A stretch of DNA of 64,000 bases, from positions 1 to 64,000 of the forward strand of contig NZ_JXKG01000005.1 in assembly GCF_001885735.1 (NCBI RefSeq). The letters are read 5' to 3'. The position numbers were made by a program, and so were the translations under genes. The notes beneath the pieces were generated by a model. That model made no database searches. It was not told where the DNA came from and saw nothing but the letters and a program-made list of their open reading frames with translations. Source of the stretch: Enterococcus canintestini (GTDB lineage: Bacteria > Bacillota > Bacilli > Lactobacillales > Enterococcaceae). Below, piece after piece: positions 8,487 to 18,214 of this stretch. Numbering within the stretch: position 1 is the stretch's first letter; the number at the start of each line of letters is the position of its first letter.

Positions 8487-10019
8487 ATGGACGCGTTATA
8501 CCAAACATTTATTGAACGAAAAAGTGAGTTGTTTTCAGCATTAATTGAACATATTAGTATTTCGTTAATAGCGTTACTATTTGCGATGTTAATTGCAATA
8601 CCATTAGCTATTTGGTTGGTTAAGTATAAAAAATTAGCAGAAATTATGTTACAAATTACCGGTGTGCTACAAACGATACCTTCGTTGGCACTTTTAGGGT
8701 TGTTGATTCCTTTAGTAGGGATCGGAACGGTACCGGCTATTATTGCATTGGTTATTTACGCTTTGTTGCCGATTTTTCAAAGTACCTATATCGGGTTAAG
8801 TGAGATTGATCCATCCCTAGAAGAGGCGGCGGATGCTTTTGGTATGAGCCGTTTTCGCAAATTGCGCAAAGTGGAGTTGCCTATTGCACTTCCGGTAATT
8901 ATTTCAGGAATTCGCACGGCTTTAGTTTTAATTATTGGTACGGCTACACTGGCAGCATTAATTGGCGCTGGTGGGTTAGGCACATTTATCTTATTGGGAA
9001 TTGACCGCAACGATACGAGTTTAATTGTAATTGGCGCAGTCAGCTCAGCTTTATTGGCCATTATTTTTAGTACGGCGATTCGGTTATTACAAAAAGTGCG
9101 ACCGCGGGTTATTTTAGCAAGTTTAGCGACTCTTTTTCTGGTGATTGGCGGTATTGGTTTAGCGCAATCTTCTTTTTTTCAACCGGAAACGGTGACGATT
9201 GCCGGAAAATTAGGCGCAGAGCCAGAAATTTTAATCAATATGTACAAAGAATTGATTGAAAACGACAGTGATGTAAAGGTGGAATTAAAACCGAATTTTG
9301 GTAAAACAACATTTCTATTTAGCGCCTTAAAAAATGACCAAATTGATATTTATCCTGAATTTACGGGGACCGTTTTGGAATCATTGGTTAAAGTGCCTAA
9401 AGCAGATGAAGGGCAACATTCAGCGGAAAAAACGTATACGTTAGCGAAAGATTTGCTGGCAAAGCAAGAACAGTTAGCCTTTTTACCGCCGATGGAATAT
9501 CAAAATACGTATGCTTTGGCGGTGAAAAAAACATTTGCCAAAGAACATGACTTAAAGACAATCAGTGACTTGAAAAAAATTGAAAATCAAGTCCACGCCG
9601 GTTTTACTTTAGAATTTAACGATCGGAGTGATGGCAACAAAGGGTTGAAAAAAGTATATGGCTTGAATTTGAAAGTCAGTCAAATGGAACCGGCCTTACG
9701 CTATACCGCGATTAATAATGGGGATGTCAATGTGATTGATGCCTATTCTACCGACAGTGAAATCAAGCAATATGATTTAATGACCTTAGCAGACGATCAA
9801 CACCTGTTTCCGCCTTATCAAGGGGCGCCTTTAATGCGACAAGATTTTGCTAACAAACATCCGCAAATTGTGAAAAGTTTGAATCAGTTGCAAGGTAAAA
9901 TCACGGAAACGGAAATGGTGACAATGAACTATGCCGTAAACGTTGAAGGAAAAAAACCAGCCGCAGTTGCCCGTGAATATCTACAGCAAAAAGGTCTTTT
10001 AGGAGGTGAGGACAAATGA
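8487..10019 (+). CDS. OpuC/EgtU-like ABC transporter: permease fused to substrate-binding domain
   Basis: A 510-residue fusion. Residues ~20-205 form an OpuCB-type permease with the EAA loop ([21 protein letters not shown], split here as [12 protein letters not shown] and RKLRKVELP), followed by one more helix and then an extracellular OpuCC/ProX-type binding domain starting near [17 protein letters not shown]-like sequence at about residue 240. Such fusions import quaternary amines (betaine, choline, carnitine) or ergothioneine (EgtU). The binding domain contains no Trp, unusual for the Trp/Tyr cages of betaine binders. The ATG at 8487 has AAGGTGG 6 nt upstream and is preferred to the TTG at 8448. 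It is coupled to the ATPase gene by overlap. Confidence 0.85.
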   Translation: MDALYQTFIERKSELFSALIEHISISLIALLFAMLIAIPLAIWLVKYKKLAEIMLQITGVLQTIPSLALLGLLIPLVGIGTVPAIIALVIYALLPIFQSTYIGLSEIDPSLEEAADAFGMSRFRKLRKVELPIALPVIISGIRTALVLIIGTATLAALIGAGGLGTFILLGIDRNDTSLIVIGAVSSALLAIIFSTAIRLLQKVRPRVILASLATLFLVIGGIGLAQSSFFQPETVTIAGKLGAEPEILINMYKELIENDSDVKVELKPNFGKTTFLFSALKNDQIDIYPEFTGTVLESLVKVPKADEGQHSAEKTYTLAKDLLAKQEQLAFLPPMEYQNTYALAVKKTFAKEHDLKTISDLKKIENQVHAGFTLEFNDRSDGNKGLKKVYGLNLKVSQMEPALRYTAINNGDVNVIDAYSTDSEIKQYDLMTLADDQHLFPPYQGAPLMRQDFANKHPQIVKSLNQLQGKITETEMVTMNYAVNVEGKKPAAVAREYLQQKGLLGGEDK

Positions 10020-10957
10020 GTGATTTAGTCGTTTTTGATCATGTTGGTAAAAAGTTTGGCGCAAGTACAGCCCTAGAAGATGTTTCTTTTAGCATCAAAA
10101 CAGGTGAAATTTTTGTCCTCGTCGGCTCTTCTGGCAGTGGTAAAACCACTTCTTTGAAAATGATAAATGCTTTACATGTTCCCACGAGTGGTGACATCTA
10201 TTTTAAAGATAAAAAAATTAAAGATTACGATACGCAAAAATTGCGCTGGCAAATTGGCTATGTCTTACAACAAATTGCACTTTTTCCGAATATGACGGTC
10301 TTGGAGAATATTGAAATTATTCCGGAAATGTTAGGGTGGAGCAAAGAAAAACGCAAACAGCGGGCTTTTGAATTATTAAAAGCGGTGGAATTAGAGCCAG
10401 AAGTTTATGCCAATCGTATGCCTAGTGAGTTATCAGGTGGTGAGCAACAGCGGGTTGGAATATTGCGGGCACTGGCGGCAAAACCGGATGTCATTTTAAT
10501 GGATGAGCCTTTTAGCGCCCTTGACCCCATTTCAAAAGAGCAGTTGCAAAATCTAGTATTAAGTTTACATCAGGATTTGAAAAATACGATTGTTTTTGTT
10601 ACCCACGATATGAAAGAAGCGATGAAATTAGGCGATCGCATTGCGGTAATGAAAGAAGGACGTCTCATTCAATGTGATACGCCAGCAGAAATTGCCGCCC
10701 ATCCTGAAAATGATTTTGTGGCAGAGTTCTTTAAAGGGGCGGACATTACGTGGCAGCCGCTACAAGTTAGCTTAACAGAAGTTTTAGCAGCTGGTTTTTA
10801 TACAGAAGATACATCTTCTGATTATCCGCCAATGGATTTACGTATGACCGTGGGGGAAAGTTTGCCACTACTAGCAAAAAATAACTTTCGCATAGCTACG
10901 AATAAAATTTTAACCGCATCAAATTTATTAAGTTTTTTAGCCGATAATCAATCATAA
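10016..10957 (+). CDS. ABC transporter ATP-binding protein (OpuCA/EgtV-like)
   Basis: A 313-residue ATPase that energises the fused permease upstream. Walker [11 protein letters not shown]-loop [11 protein letters not shown], signature [10 protein letters not shown], Walker [13 protein letters not shown] and the switch His in FVTHDMKEA are all intact. After the nucleotide-binding domain there are ~75 residues with little similarity to the tandem CBS pair of OpuCA, so the ionic-strength sensor of osmolyte systems seems missing or reduced. That favours a non-osmotic role. The ATG overlaps the permease stop (ATGA). Confidence 0.9.
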   Translation: MSDLVVFDHVGKKFGASTALEDVSFSIKTGEIFVLVGSSGSGKTTSLKMINALHVPTSGDIYFKDKKIKDYDTQKLRWQIGYVLQQIALFPNMTVLENIEIIPEMLGWSKEKRKQRAFELLKAVELEPEVYANRMPSELSGGEQQRVGILRALAAKPDVILMDEPFSALDPISKEQLQNLVLSLHQDLKNTIVFVTHDMKEAMKLGDRIAVMKEGRLIQCDTPAEIAAHPENDFVAEFFKGADITWQPLQVSLTEVLAAGFYTEDTSSDYPPMDLRMTVGESLPLLAKNNFRIATNKILTASNLLSFLADNQS

Positions 10958-10976
10958 AGACAATGGAGGGAATAAA

Positions 10977-12365
10977 ATGGAACATTTTGATGTAGCAATT
11001 ATAGGGGCTGGACCAGCCTGTTTGTCACTGGCGTATGATTTAAAAGCAGCGGGTAAAACTGTCGCCGTTGTGGAAGAAAATTTGTTTGGCGGTACTTGTC
11101 CCAATGCAGGCTGTGATCCAAAGAAAATTTTATTTGCCGCTGAACAAGCTCGCAGTCAAGTTGCCCAACTAATCGGCAAAGGGTTTGCCAAAAACAGTCT
11201 GCCGTCGGTAATCTGGTCAGATTTAATGGCTTATAAAAAAACATATACTGATCCTGTTTCAAAAGAACAAATTGCCGGTTTTGACGCCAGTGGTATCAAA
11301 CATTTCCACGGCCATGGTCAGCTAATTTCTGCAAATGAAGTTGCTGTTACTGTCCAGCAGGAAAATGTCTTGGATAATGATACTCAGTCCATGGTAGAAA
11401 AAAAACAGTGTTTTACGGCTGAGCAAATTGTGTTAGCCACAGGACAGCGAGCCCGCCTGTTAGATATTCCTGGCAAAGAGCACTTTTTAACCAGTACGGA
11501 CTTTTTAGCACTGGAAAAATTACCAGCTAAAATGATTTTTCTTGGTGCCGGGTACATCAGCTTTGAATTGGCAGCAATTGCCAATGCTTGTGGCGCTGAA
11601 GTGACTATTTTACATCATAATGACACGCCATTGCGGGGCTTTGATCAAGATTTAGCGCAACATTTGGTTAAAGAACTGGAAAAAAGTGGTATTACATTTG
11701 TTTTTAATGAAAATATTCAAAGTGTAAAAAAAGATGACGGAAAGCTTTTTGTCACTACTGATAAAAAAAGCTATCAAACCAATAGTGTTGTTTGTGCTAC
11801 TGGCCGGATTGCTAACGTTGAAAACTTGGGTCTAGAAGACCTTGGTATTGAAGCTAGCGGACGGGGCATTACAGTGGACGACCACTTACAAACGAGTCAA
11901 AAAAATATTTATGCCATGGGGGACTGTGTGGCAAAAAATCAACCCAAAATGACGCCGGTTGCCAGTTTTGAAGGCCGTTATTTGAAGCAACTATTACTAG
12001 GGGAAACAACTGAAAAAATCAACTATCCTGAGGTACCGACTTCTGTTTTCACCTTACCAACATTAGCCCAAGTTGGCGTAAGTAGTAGTACAGCTGAAAA
12101 AGATCCCGCTAACTACAAAGTCCAGTGGTTTGATATGAGTAAATGGTATAACTATTTTCGTACCAACGATCCAGTGGCTTTTGCAAAAATTATTTATAAC
12201 AAAGACAGTGGTGAGATTGTCGGTGCTGCCACTTTAAATCAAAAAGCGGACGAATGGATTAACCTGATGACGTTGATTATTAATTTAGGAATCAAAAAAG
12301 AGCAGTTACAAAATATCATTATGGCGTATCCTTCTGTCGGAAGCGATTTGCAGTATTACTATTAG
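10977..12365 (+). CDS. FAD-dependent pyridine nucleotide-disulfide oxidoreductase
   Basis: A 462-residue flavoprotein of the glutathione reductase/lipoamide dehydrogenase class. IIGAGPACLSLAYDL is the FAD Rossmann motif, GGTCPNAGCDPKK holds the redox pair Cys41/Cys46, LGAGYISFELAAIANACGAEV is the NAD(P)H fold (20-residue limit respected by splitting: LGAGYISFEL + AAIANACGAEV), and YAMGDCVAK is the second FAD motif. At the C-terminus the usual HPTxSE is replaced by YPSVGSD, so the catalytic His-Glu pair is missing. It follows the transporter by 19 nt with a GGAGGG site and is probably co-transcribed. Inference: it reduces the disulfide form of the imported compound. Confidence 0.85.
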   Translation: MEHFDVAIIGAGPACLSLAYDLKAAGKTVAVVEENLFGGTCPNAGCDPKKILFAAEQARSQVAQLIGKGFAKNSLPSVIWSDLMAYKKTYTDPVSKEQIAGFDASGIKHFHGHGQLISANEVAVTVQQENVLDNDTQSMVEKKQCFTAEQIVLATGQRARLLDIPGKEHFLTSTDFLALEKLPAKMIFLGAGYISFELAAIANACGAEVTILHHNDTPLRGFDQDLAQHLVKELEKSGITFVFNENIQSVKKDDGKLFVTTDKKSYQTNSVVCATGRIANVENLGLEDLGIEASGRGITVDDHLQTSQKNIYAMGDCVAKNQPKMTPVASFEGRYLKQLLLGETTEKINYPEVPTSVFTLPTLAQVGVSSSTAEKDPANYKVQWFDMSKWYNYFRTNDPVAFAKIIYNKDSGEIVGAATLNQKADEWINLMTLIINLGIKKEQLQNIIMAYPSVGSDLQYYY

Positions 12366-12375
12366 AAAGTAAATT

Positions 12376-12413
12376 AAAGCGTGCCCATATTGTAAGTTTG
12401 GGCGCGCTTTTTT
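12376..12413 (+). terminator. Rho-independent terminator of the transporter-reductase operon
   Basis: AAAGCGTGCCCA pairs with TGGGCGCGCTTT, followed by TTTTTT. Confidence 0.85.
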
Positions 12414-12519
12414 AGCGTTAAGGGAGGAAGCGGAATTTTGCAAAAGAGGAACACATTTACGCCGCTTTTTTCTTTAATTTTAAAAATTGTTATTTTATCT
12501 CCTGGTTTTTTCGAAAATT

Positions 12520-12548
12520 TTCAAAGTGAGATCGCTATATGGTAAAAT
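12520..12548 (+). promoter_or_regulatory. Probable promoter of the DegV gene
   Basis: TTCAAA (12520-12525), 17-bp spacer, TAAAAT (12543-12548); the gene starts 87 nt downstream. Confidence 0.5.
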
Positions 12549-12634
12549 AACAAAGTAGATAGGCTGAAAAGTGAAAACTTCTCTGTTTCAACGAGTTTGT
12601 AAAATTTGACAGAGAAAATTTAGGGGGTTAAGCC

Positions 12635-13513
12635 ATGTTTCAAATCGTAACGGATTCTTGTTGTGACATCCCATTTCAATTTCTAGATGAAGCAGGCATC
12701 GCATTTATACCGATGTTGGTGGAGATTAACGGTCAGGAGTACAAGGATGATTTAGGGAAAACATTTGACGTGGATTTCTTTTATGAAGCGTTAAAAGATA
12801 AACAAATGCCCACGACTTCTCAAATTAATGTGGGGCGTTATTTGGAGTTTTTTGAACCCTATGCACAAAAAGGGATTCCTGTTATTTATTTATCTTTTTC
12901 TTCCGGATTGAGTGGTTCTTATAACAGTGCTTTACAGGCAGTAGCAGTCTTAAAAGAAGATTATCCCCAAGCAGAAGTTGCAGTGGTGGATACTTTAGCG
13001 GCTAGTCTTGGTCAAGGCCTATTAGTTTTAGGGGCAAAAAAACAACAAGCTACCGGCAAGAGTTTTACAGAAGTAATCGCTTGGGTTGAAGAGCAAAAAA
13101 TGTTATTGCAATCATGGGTAACAGTCGATGATTTAAAACATTTGGAACGTGGTGGCCGTATTTCAAAATCAGAAGCGGCTTTAGGTGGTTTATTAAAAGT
13201 CAAACCGATTATTCATGTCGATAAAAATGGTAAATTACAAAATGTTGATAAAGTGCGGGGGCGCAATAAGTCGCTACAAAAGATCGTTGATGAAACATTG
13301 GCGCATCTGACTTCACGGCAAGAACAAATTGTTTATATTGCCTATTCTGGTGATGTGGCGGCAGCAGAAACAGTTTTAGCGGCCATTACCGCCGAAGTTG
13401 ACATTGAAGATGTGGCATGTTTGCCATTAGGCCCAACTATTTCTGCCCATACTGGGTTAGGGTGTGTGGCGATCTTCACTTTTGGTAAAAATCGGAACGA
13501 AGAAGTATCTTAA
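12635..13513 (+). CDS. DegV family fatty-acid-binding protein
   Basis: A 292-residue cytosolic DegV-fold protein. The N-terminus (FQIVTDSCCDIPFQF) is the DegV signature, followed by FIPMLVEINGQEY and the conserved segments TSQINVG, YLSFSSGLSGSYNSA and DTLAASLGQGLLV that line the lipid pocket. Family members (FakB) bind fatty acids and present them to the kinase FakA for phosphorylation and phospholipid synthesis. No fakA is nearby; FakB paralogues are often scattered. It has its own promoter and terminator. Confidence 0.88.
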   Translation: MFQIVTDSCCDIPFQFLDEAGIAFIPMLVEINGQEYKDDLGKTFDVDFFYEALKDKQMPTTSQINVGRYLEFFEPYAQKGIPVIYLSFSSGLSGSYNSALQAVAVLKEDYPQAEVAVVDTLAASLGQGLLVLGAKKQQATGKSFTEVIAWVEEQKMLLQSWVTVDDLKHLERGGRISKSEAALGGLLKVKPIIHVDKNGKLQNVDKVRGRNKSLQKIVDETLAHLTSRQEQIVYIAYSGDVAAAETVLAAITAEVDIEDVACLPLGPTISAHTGLGCVAIFTFGKNRNEEVS

Positions 13514-13516
13514 TTT

Positions 13517-13552
13517 AAACTTTAGTCTGAAAAACCAGACTAGAGTTTTTTT
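13517..13552 (+). terminator. Rho-independent terminator after the DegV gene
   Basis: AACTTTAGTCTG pairs with CAGACTAGAGTTT across AAAAAC, then TTTT. Confidence 0.85.
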
Positions 13553-13615
13553 GTAAATAAATGATCTGATAAAATTAAAAGCAGTGATTTACATTAAAAG
13601 AAAAGAGGAAGATCC

Positions 13616-14902
13616 ATGCGTGTAGTAATTGTAGGGGGATCTTTTGCTGGTGTGCAAGCAGCTTTAGATATTAAACAGGCAGATCCGAATGCAGAAGTTA
13701 TTGTGATTGAAAAACAGGCAGAATTAGGCTTTGTACCAGCCAGTCTGACACTGATTTTGCAAAATATGGCCGCTTCAGTGGATGACTTACGTTGGGTGAC
13801 ACAACAGAAATTGGAAAATAAAGGCATTCAAGTGTATACAAAAGTGACGTGTACGGGTCTTTTGGCAGATGATCAAATTGGCCTATCGACAGGAGATAAG
13901 TTAACTTTTGATCGCTTGATTATTGCGACAGGTTCCCAGCAGTCTTTCCAACAAGCGCCAAAAAAAACGACTAAAATTAAAACTTGTAAAACCCCGCAAG
14001 ATGTAACGGAAATTTTAACGCAATTAAAAACGGCGACAACTGTGGCGATAATTGGTGGGGGACCAGTGGGGATTGAGCTGGCAGCAGCGATTGCAGACGT
14101 TAGCCCGCACGTTCACTTATTTGAAAGTGAACCGCATGTAATGAGTCACTATTTTGATTTAGAAATGATTCAGCCACTAGAAGATGCAATCAAAAATTCT
14201 GCTGTCACGCTTCATAAAGAAACGTTTATTGACACAATGGAAGAAACCAAAGAAGAGCAAGTCCGTCTTTATTTTAATGAAACCGATTTAGACGTCGATT
14301 TGGTTTTACTAGCTAACAGTACGAGACCAAATAATCAAATGTGGCAACCATTGGCGTGTCATGAGGATGGTACATTACAGGTAAATGATTATCTGCAAAC
14401 GAGTAATCCCAACATTTATGCGATTGGGGATGCCATTAAAGTAAAATTTCGGCTAACAGGAGAGTCACTGTATTTATCACTAGTTAATAACGCGATTCGG
14501 ACGGCTAAAATCGCCAGTCAAAATATTACTGGCAAAATGCAAAAGGATCCCGGGACAGTGCGGGTGAGTGGCAATCATTGGTTTGGTTATTTTGTCGGCA
14601 GTGTGGGGCTTTTAGAAAAAGAAGCGCTTTTGTATCAAAATGAAATTGAAAGCCAGCATTTTTATGTACCCAAAACGACGATTACAACCGAAAAAATTCA
14701 CTTAAAAGTGATTTGGGATCGGGATACTAAAGTTTTATTAGGGGCACAGTTGGTGGCACAAGTAGCGGATTTTGCTTTATTGGATCAATTGGCAACCGCG
14801 ATTAGGCAACAACAGACCCTTGAGGAATTTCAGTTAAGTGAAAGATTTTACCAACCGGCTTTTCGCTATCCTTTAGCTATATTCACACAGATAGAGGAGT
14901 GA
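13616..14902 (+). CDS. NADH oxidase/CoA-disulfide-reductase-like flavoprotein lacking the redox Cys
   Basis: A 428-residue flavoprotein that aligns by eye with enterococcal NADH oxidase: RVVIVGGSFAGVQAALDIK (FAD), VAIIGGGPVGIELAAAI (NADH), IYAIGDAIKV (FAD) and a C-terminal dimerisation domain ending FYQPAFRYPLAIF. In NADH oxidase, NADH peroxidase and CoA-disulfide reductase the redox centre is Cys42 in an SFLSCG context; here the segment is GFVPASL and position 42 is Ala. A water-forming Cys-sulfenate mechanism is therefore impossible. It may be a peroxide-forming NADH oxidase or an NAD(P)H dehydrogenase for another acceptor. The Mga-like regulator gene follows after 4 nt. Confidence 0.82.
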   Translation: MRVVIVGGSFAGVQAALDIKQADPNAEVIVIEKQAELGFVPASLTLILQNMAASVDDLRWVTQQKLENKGIQVYTKVTCTGLLADDQIGLSTGDKLTFDRLIIATGSQQSFQQAPKKTTKIKTCKTPQDVTEILTQLKTATTVAIIGGGPVGIELAAAIADVSPHVHLFESEPHVMSHYFDLEMIQPLEDAIKNSAVTLHKETFIDTMEETKEEQVRLYFNETDLDVDLVLLANSTRPNNQMWQPLACHEDGTLQVNDYLQTSNPNIYAIGDAIKVKFRLTGESLYLSLVNNAIRTAKIASQNITGKMQKDPGTVRVSGNHWFGYFVGSVGLLEKEALLYQNEIESQHFYVPKTTITTEKIHLKVIWDRDTKVLLGAQLVAQVADFALLDQLATAIRQQQTLEEFQLSERFYQPAFRYPLAIFTQIEE

Positions 14903-14906
14903 GGCG

Positions 14907-16370
14907 ATGCGAATTGAGCAACTATTGGAGAAAAATCAACAATTGCAAGTAGCAATTTTAAAAGCGCTTATTTTATCTGAAGGTGTTTTAGCGACGAACC
15001 AACTGGCAAAAAATATTGGCCTATCAAAAATCAGTTTGGAACAATACTTGCAAGATGTTACAGATCTTGGGGCAACAACCGGTTTTAATTTGACACGTAA
15101 CGGGGCTATGGTCTATTTAACCATGAACAATACGACTACCTTAGAAGAGATTACGGCTTTATTAGTGAAAGATAGTTTGAAATTTCAATTATTAGCTTAT
15201 ATGTTAGAACAGCGGGAATTTACGATCCCACAAATTTCTCAAGAATTTGCTACCAGCGAATCTTCTATTTTTCGTAAATTTCGGGAATTAAATGAAGTGC
15301 TGGCTGAATTTCAGCTGCGAATCAAAAACGGGCGCCTTCAAGGGGAAGAATCACAAATTCGTTATTTTTATTTTCAGCTTTATCTGTATTTCCCTATTTC
15401 GATGCGACCCCATTATTTGATTGAATCAGATCAAAATCAGCTGTTTTTGCGGGCGTTAGAACGAACACTCAAACTGACCCTTTCCCCTCAGGCCAAAAGT
15501 GAGGTTGCCTGTTGGTTAGGAATTACGTTAAAACGCATGTCAGCAAAGAAAAAACAGCAGACTAAAGTCAAAGAAAATTATCACCTTTTTAAAAATGATG
15601 CTCTTTTTGAACAAATTGAGCCGCTGATTCATTTATATAACAGTCGCAGTTCTTTTGAACGCAATCAATATGAACCGGTGTTGTTTTACAGCTTTTTGGT
15701 CTCTTTTCAAATTTTAGATGAGGAAACTTTTTATCATTATGAATTACAACGAAGTAAGAAGTTACCGCCTGCTCTTTTGGATATGTATATTAGAGAAATG
15801 ATTTTGATTCACTATCGACCGCGTCGCCTGTCGATTCAGCAGGAAAAAGCAGTGGGCTATCAGCTATCTCAAATCAATAATCGCCTCTATTTTTTTCAAG
15901 GGTATTTACCCCGCTATGAGCCAGAACGCTTATTGCGGTTGCAAAAAGAAAAACTAGGGGTTGAACGGAGTCAAATATTAGCTGTTTTACAAAAAAACGT
16001 GTTAAGTTTTTTACCCGCTAAAAAAGCCGAAGATACTTTAGTTACCGAAGCTTTATTGACTATTTATGCGAGTATTTTGGCTATGATTGATTTTTATATT
16101 GCCAAAGAAGTCGTAGTCGGAATTGATTTTGAAGATTTACCGGCTTATCGGATTTCTTACTATTATGATTTGTTTTCAGAATTACGGCCGATTGCTGGAA
16201 TTCGAGTGGAACATGCCAGTTACAAAACGGATTACGATTTAATTATTAGTTCCCGCCAAGTAAGCGGCTATACGACTAAAATGCAATACTGTTTGTCAGA
16301 ATTTGCATCGAGTTATGATTTGATGCAACTAAAAAAATTAATTGAACAATTAAAGAAGGAAAAAAATTAG
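14907..16370 (+). CDS. Mga/AtxA-type transcriptional regulator
   Basis: A 487-residue regulator. The N-terminus has two helix-turn-helix regions: VLATNQLAKNIGLSKISLEQYL near residues 30-50 and FTIPQISQEFATSESSIFRKF near residues 105-125 (each motif quoted in part only). The middle ~200 residues are helical and PRD-like, and the C-terminal part (DYDLIISSRQV) resembles an EIIB-like fold, the layout of Mga, AtxA and related virulence or metabolism regulators. It lies 4 nt after the flavoprotein gene and upstream of the glp operon. Targets unknown; a second, unlinked Mga-like gene is at 48776-50218. Confidence 0.8.
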   Translation: MRIEQLLEKNQQLQVAILKALILSEGVLATNQLAKNIGLSKISLEQYLQDVTDLGATTGFNLTRNGAMVYLTMNNTTTLEEITALLVKDSLKFQLLAYMLEQREFTIPQISQEFATSESSIFRKFRELNEVLAEFQLRIKNGRLQGEESQIRYFYFQLYLYFPISMRPHYLIESDQNQLFLRALERTLKLTLSPQAKSEVACWLGITLKRMSAKKKQQTKVKENYHLFKNDALFEQIEPLIHLYNSRSSFERNQYEPVLFYSFLVSFQILDEETFYHYELQRSKKLPPALLDMYIREMILIHYRPRRLSIQQEKAVGYQLSQINNRLYFFQGYLPRYEPERLLRLQKEKLGVERSQILAVLQKNVLSFLPAKKAEDTLVTEALLTIYASILAMIDFYIAKEVVVGIDFEDLPAYRISYYYDLFSELRPIAGIRVEHASYKTDYDLIISSRQVSGYTTKMQYCLSEFASSYDLMQLKKLIEQLKKEKN

Positions 16371-16373
16371 ATG

Positions 16374-16540
16374 GTGTGACAGAAGTTTTGTCATACCTCT
16401 TATTTCGAAATTAACGGTGTGACAAAAGCAGTTTCTTTTGAAATAGGACGGAATTTCCCAAAATTTGAAAAACAATTTTCTGAAATTCCGTCTTATTTCT
16501 TGAAGCTGGAGGCTTCTGTCACAACTTCTTTTAAAAAATT
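16374..16540. repeat. Long-hairpin intergenic repeat (copy in + orientation)
   Basis: Outer arms GTGTGACAGAAG and CTTCTGTCACAAC flank an inner dyad GACGGAATTTCCC / GAAATTCCGTC with AATTTTCTG-rich loop. Its reverse complement matches 36961-37075 closely through CAGCTTCAAGAAATAAGACG and GAAATTCCGTC. It sits after the Mga-like gene and could act as a bidirectional terminator or form a stable RNA. Confidence 0.7.
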
Positions 16541-16597
16541 TTAACAGTAAAAACACTTGCGCTTACGCGATTTATTGTCAAAACTGCCATCATTTTA

Positions 16598-16611
16598 TGA
16601 AAACGCTTAAA
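16598..16611 (+). promoter_or_regulatory. Catabolite-response element upstream of glpK
   Basis: TGAAAACGCTTAAA matches 13 of 14 positions of TGWAANCGNTNWCA. TTGACG follows at 16615-16620, but no -10 box lies at standard spacing (TAGGAT at 16643 leaves 22 bp). CcpA control of glycerol use is established in related Firmicutes. Confidence 0.65.
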
Positions 16612-16645
16612 TAGTTGACGGTTTTCGCGGAAAAAAGCAAGGTAG

Positions 16646-18196
<1,551 letters not shown>

Positions 18197-18214
18197 GAGC
18201 TAGGAGTGAAAAAG

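Noticed and set aside
16555-16580. Second CRE in the glpK promoter (TTGCGCTTACGCGA)
   Set aside because: Too many mismatches to the CRE consensus in either orientation.
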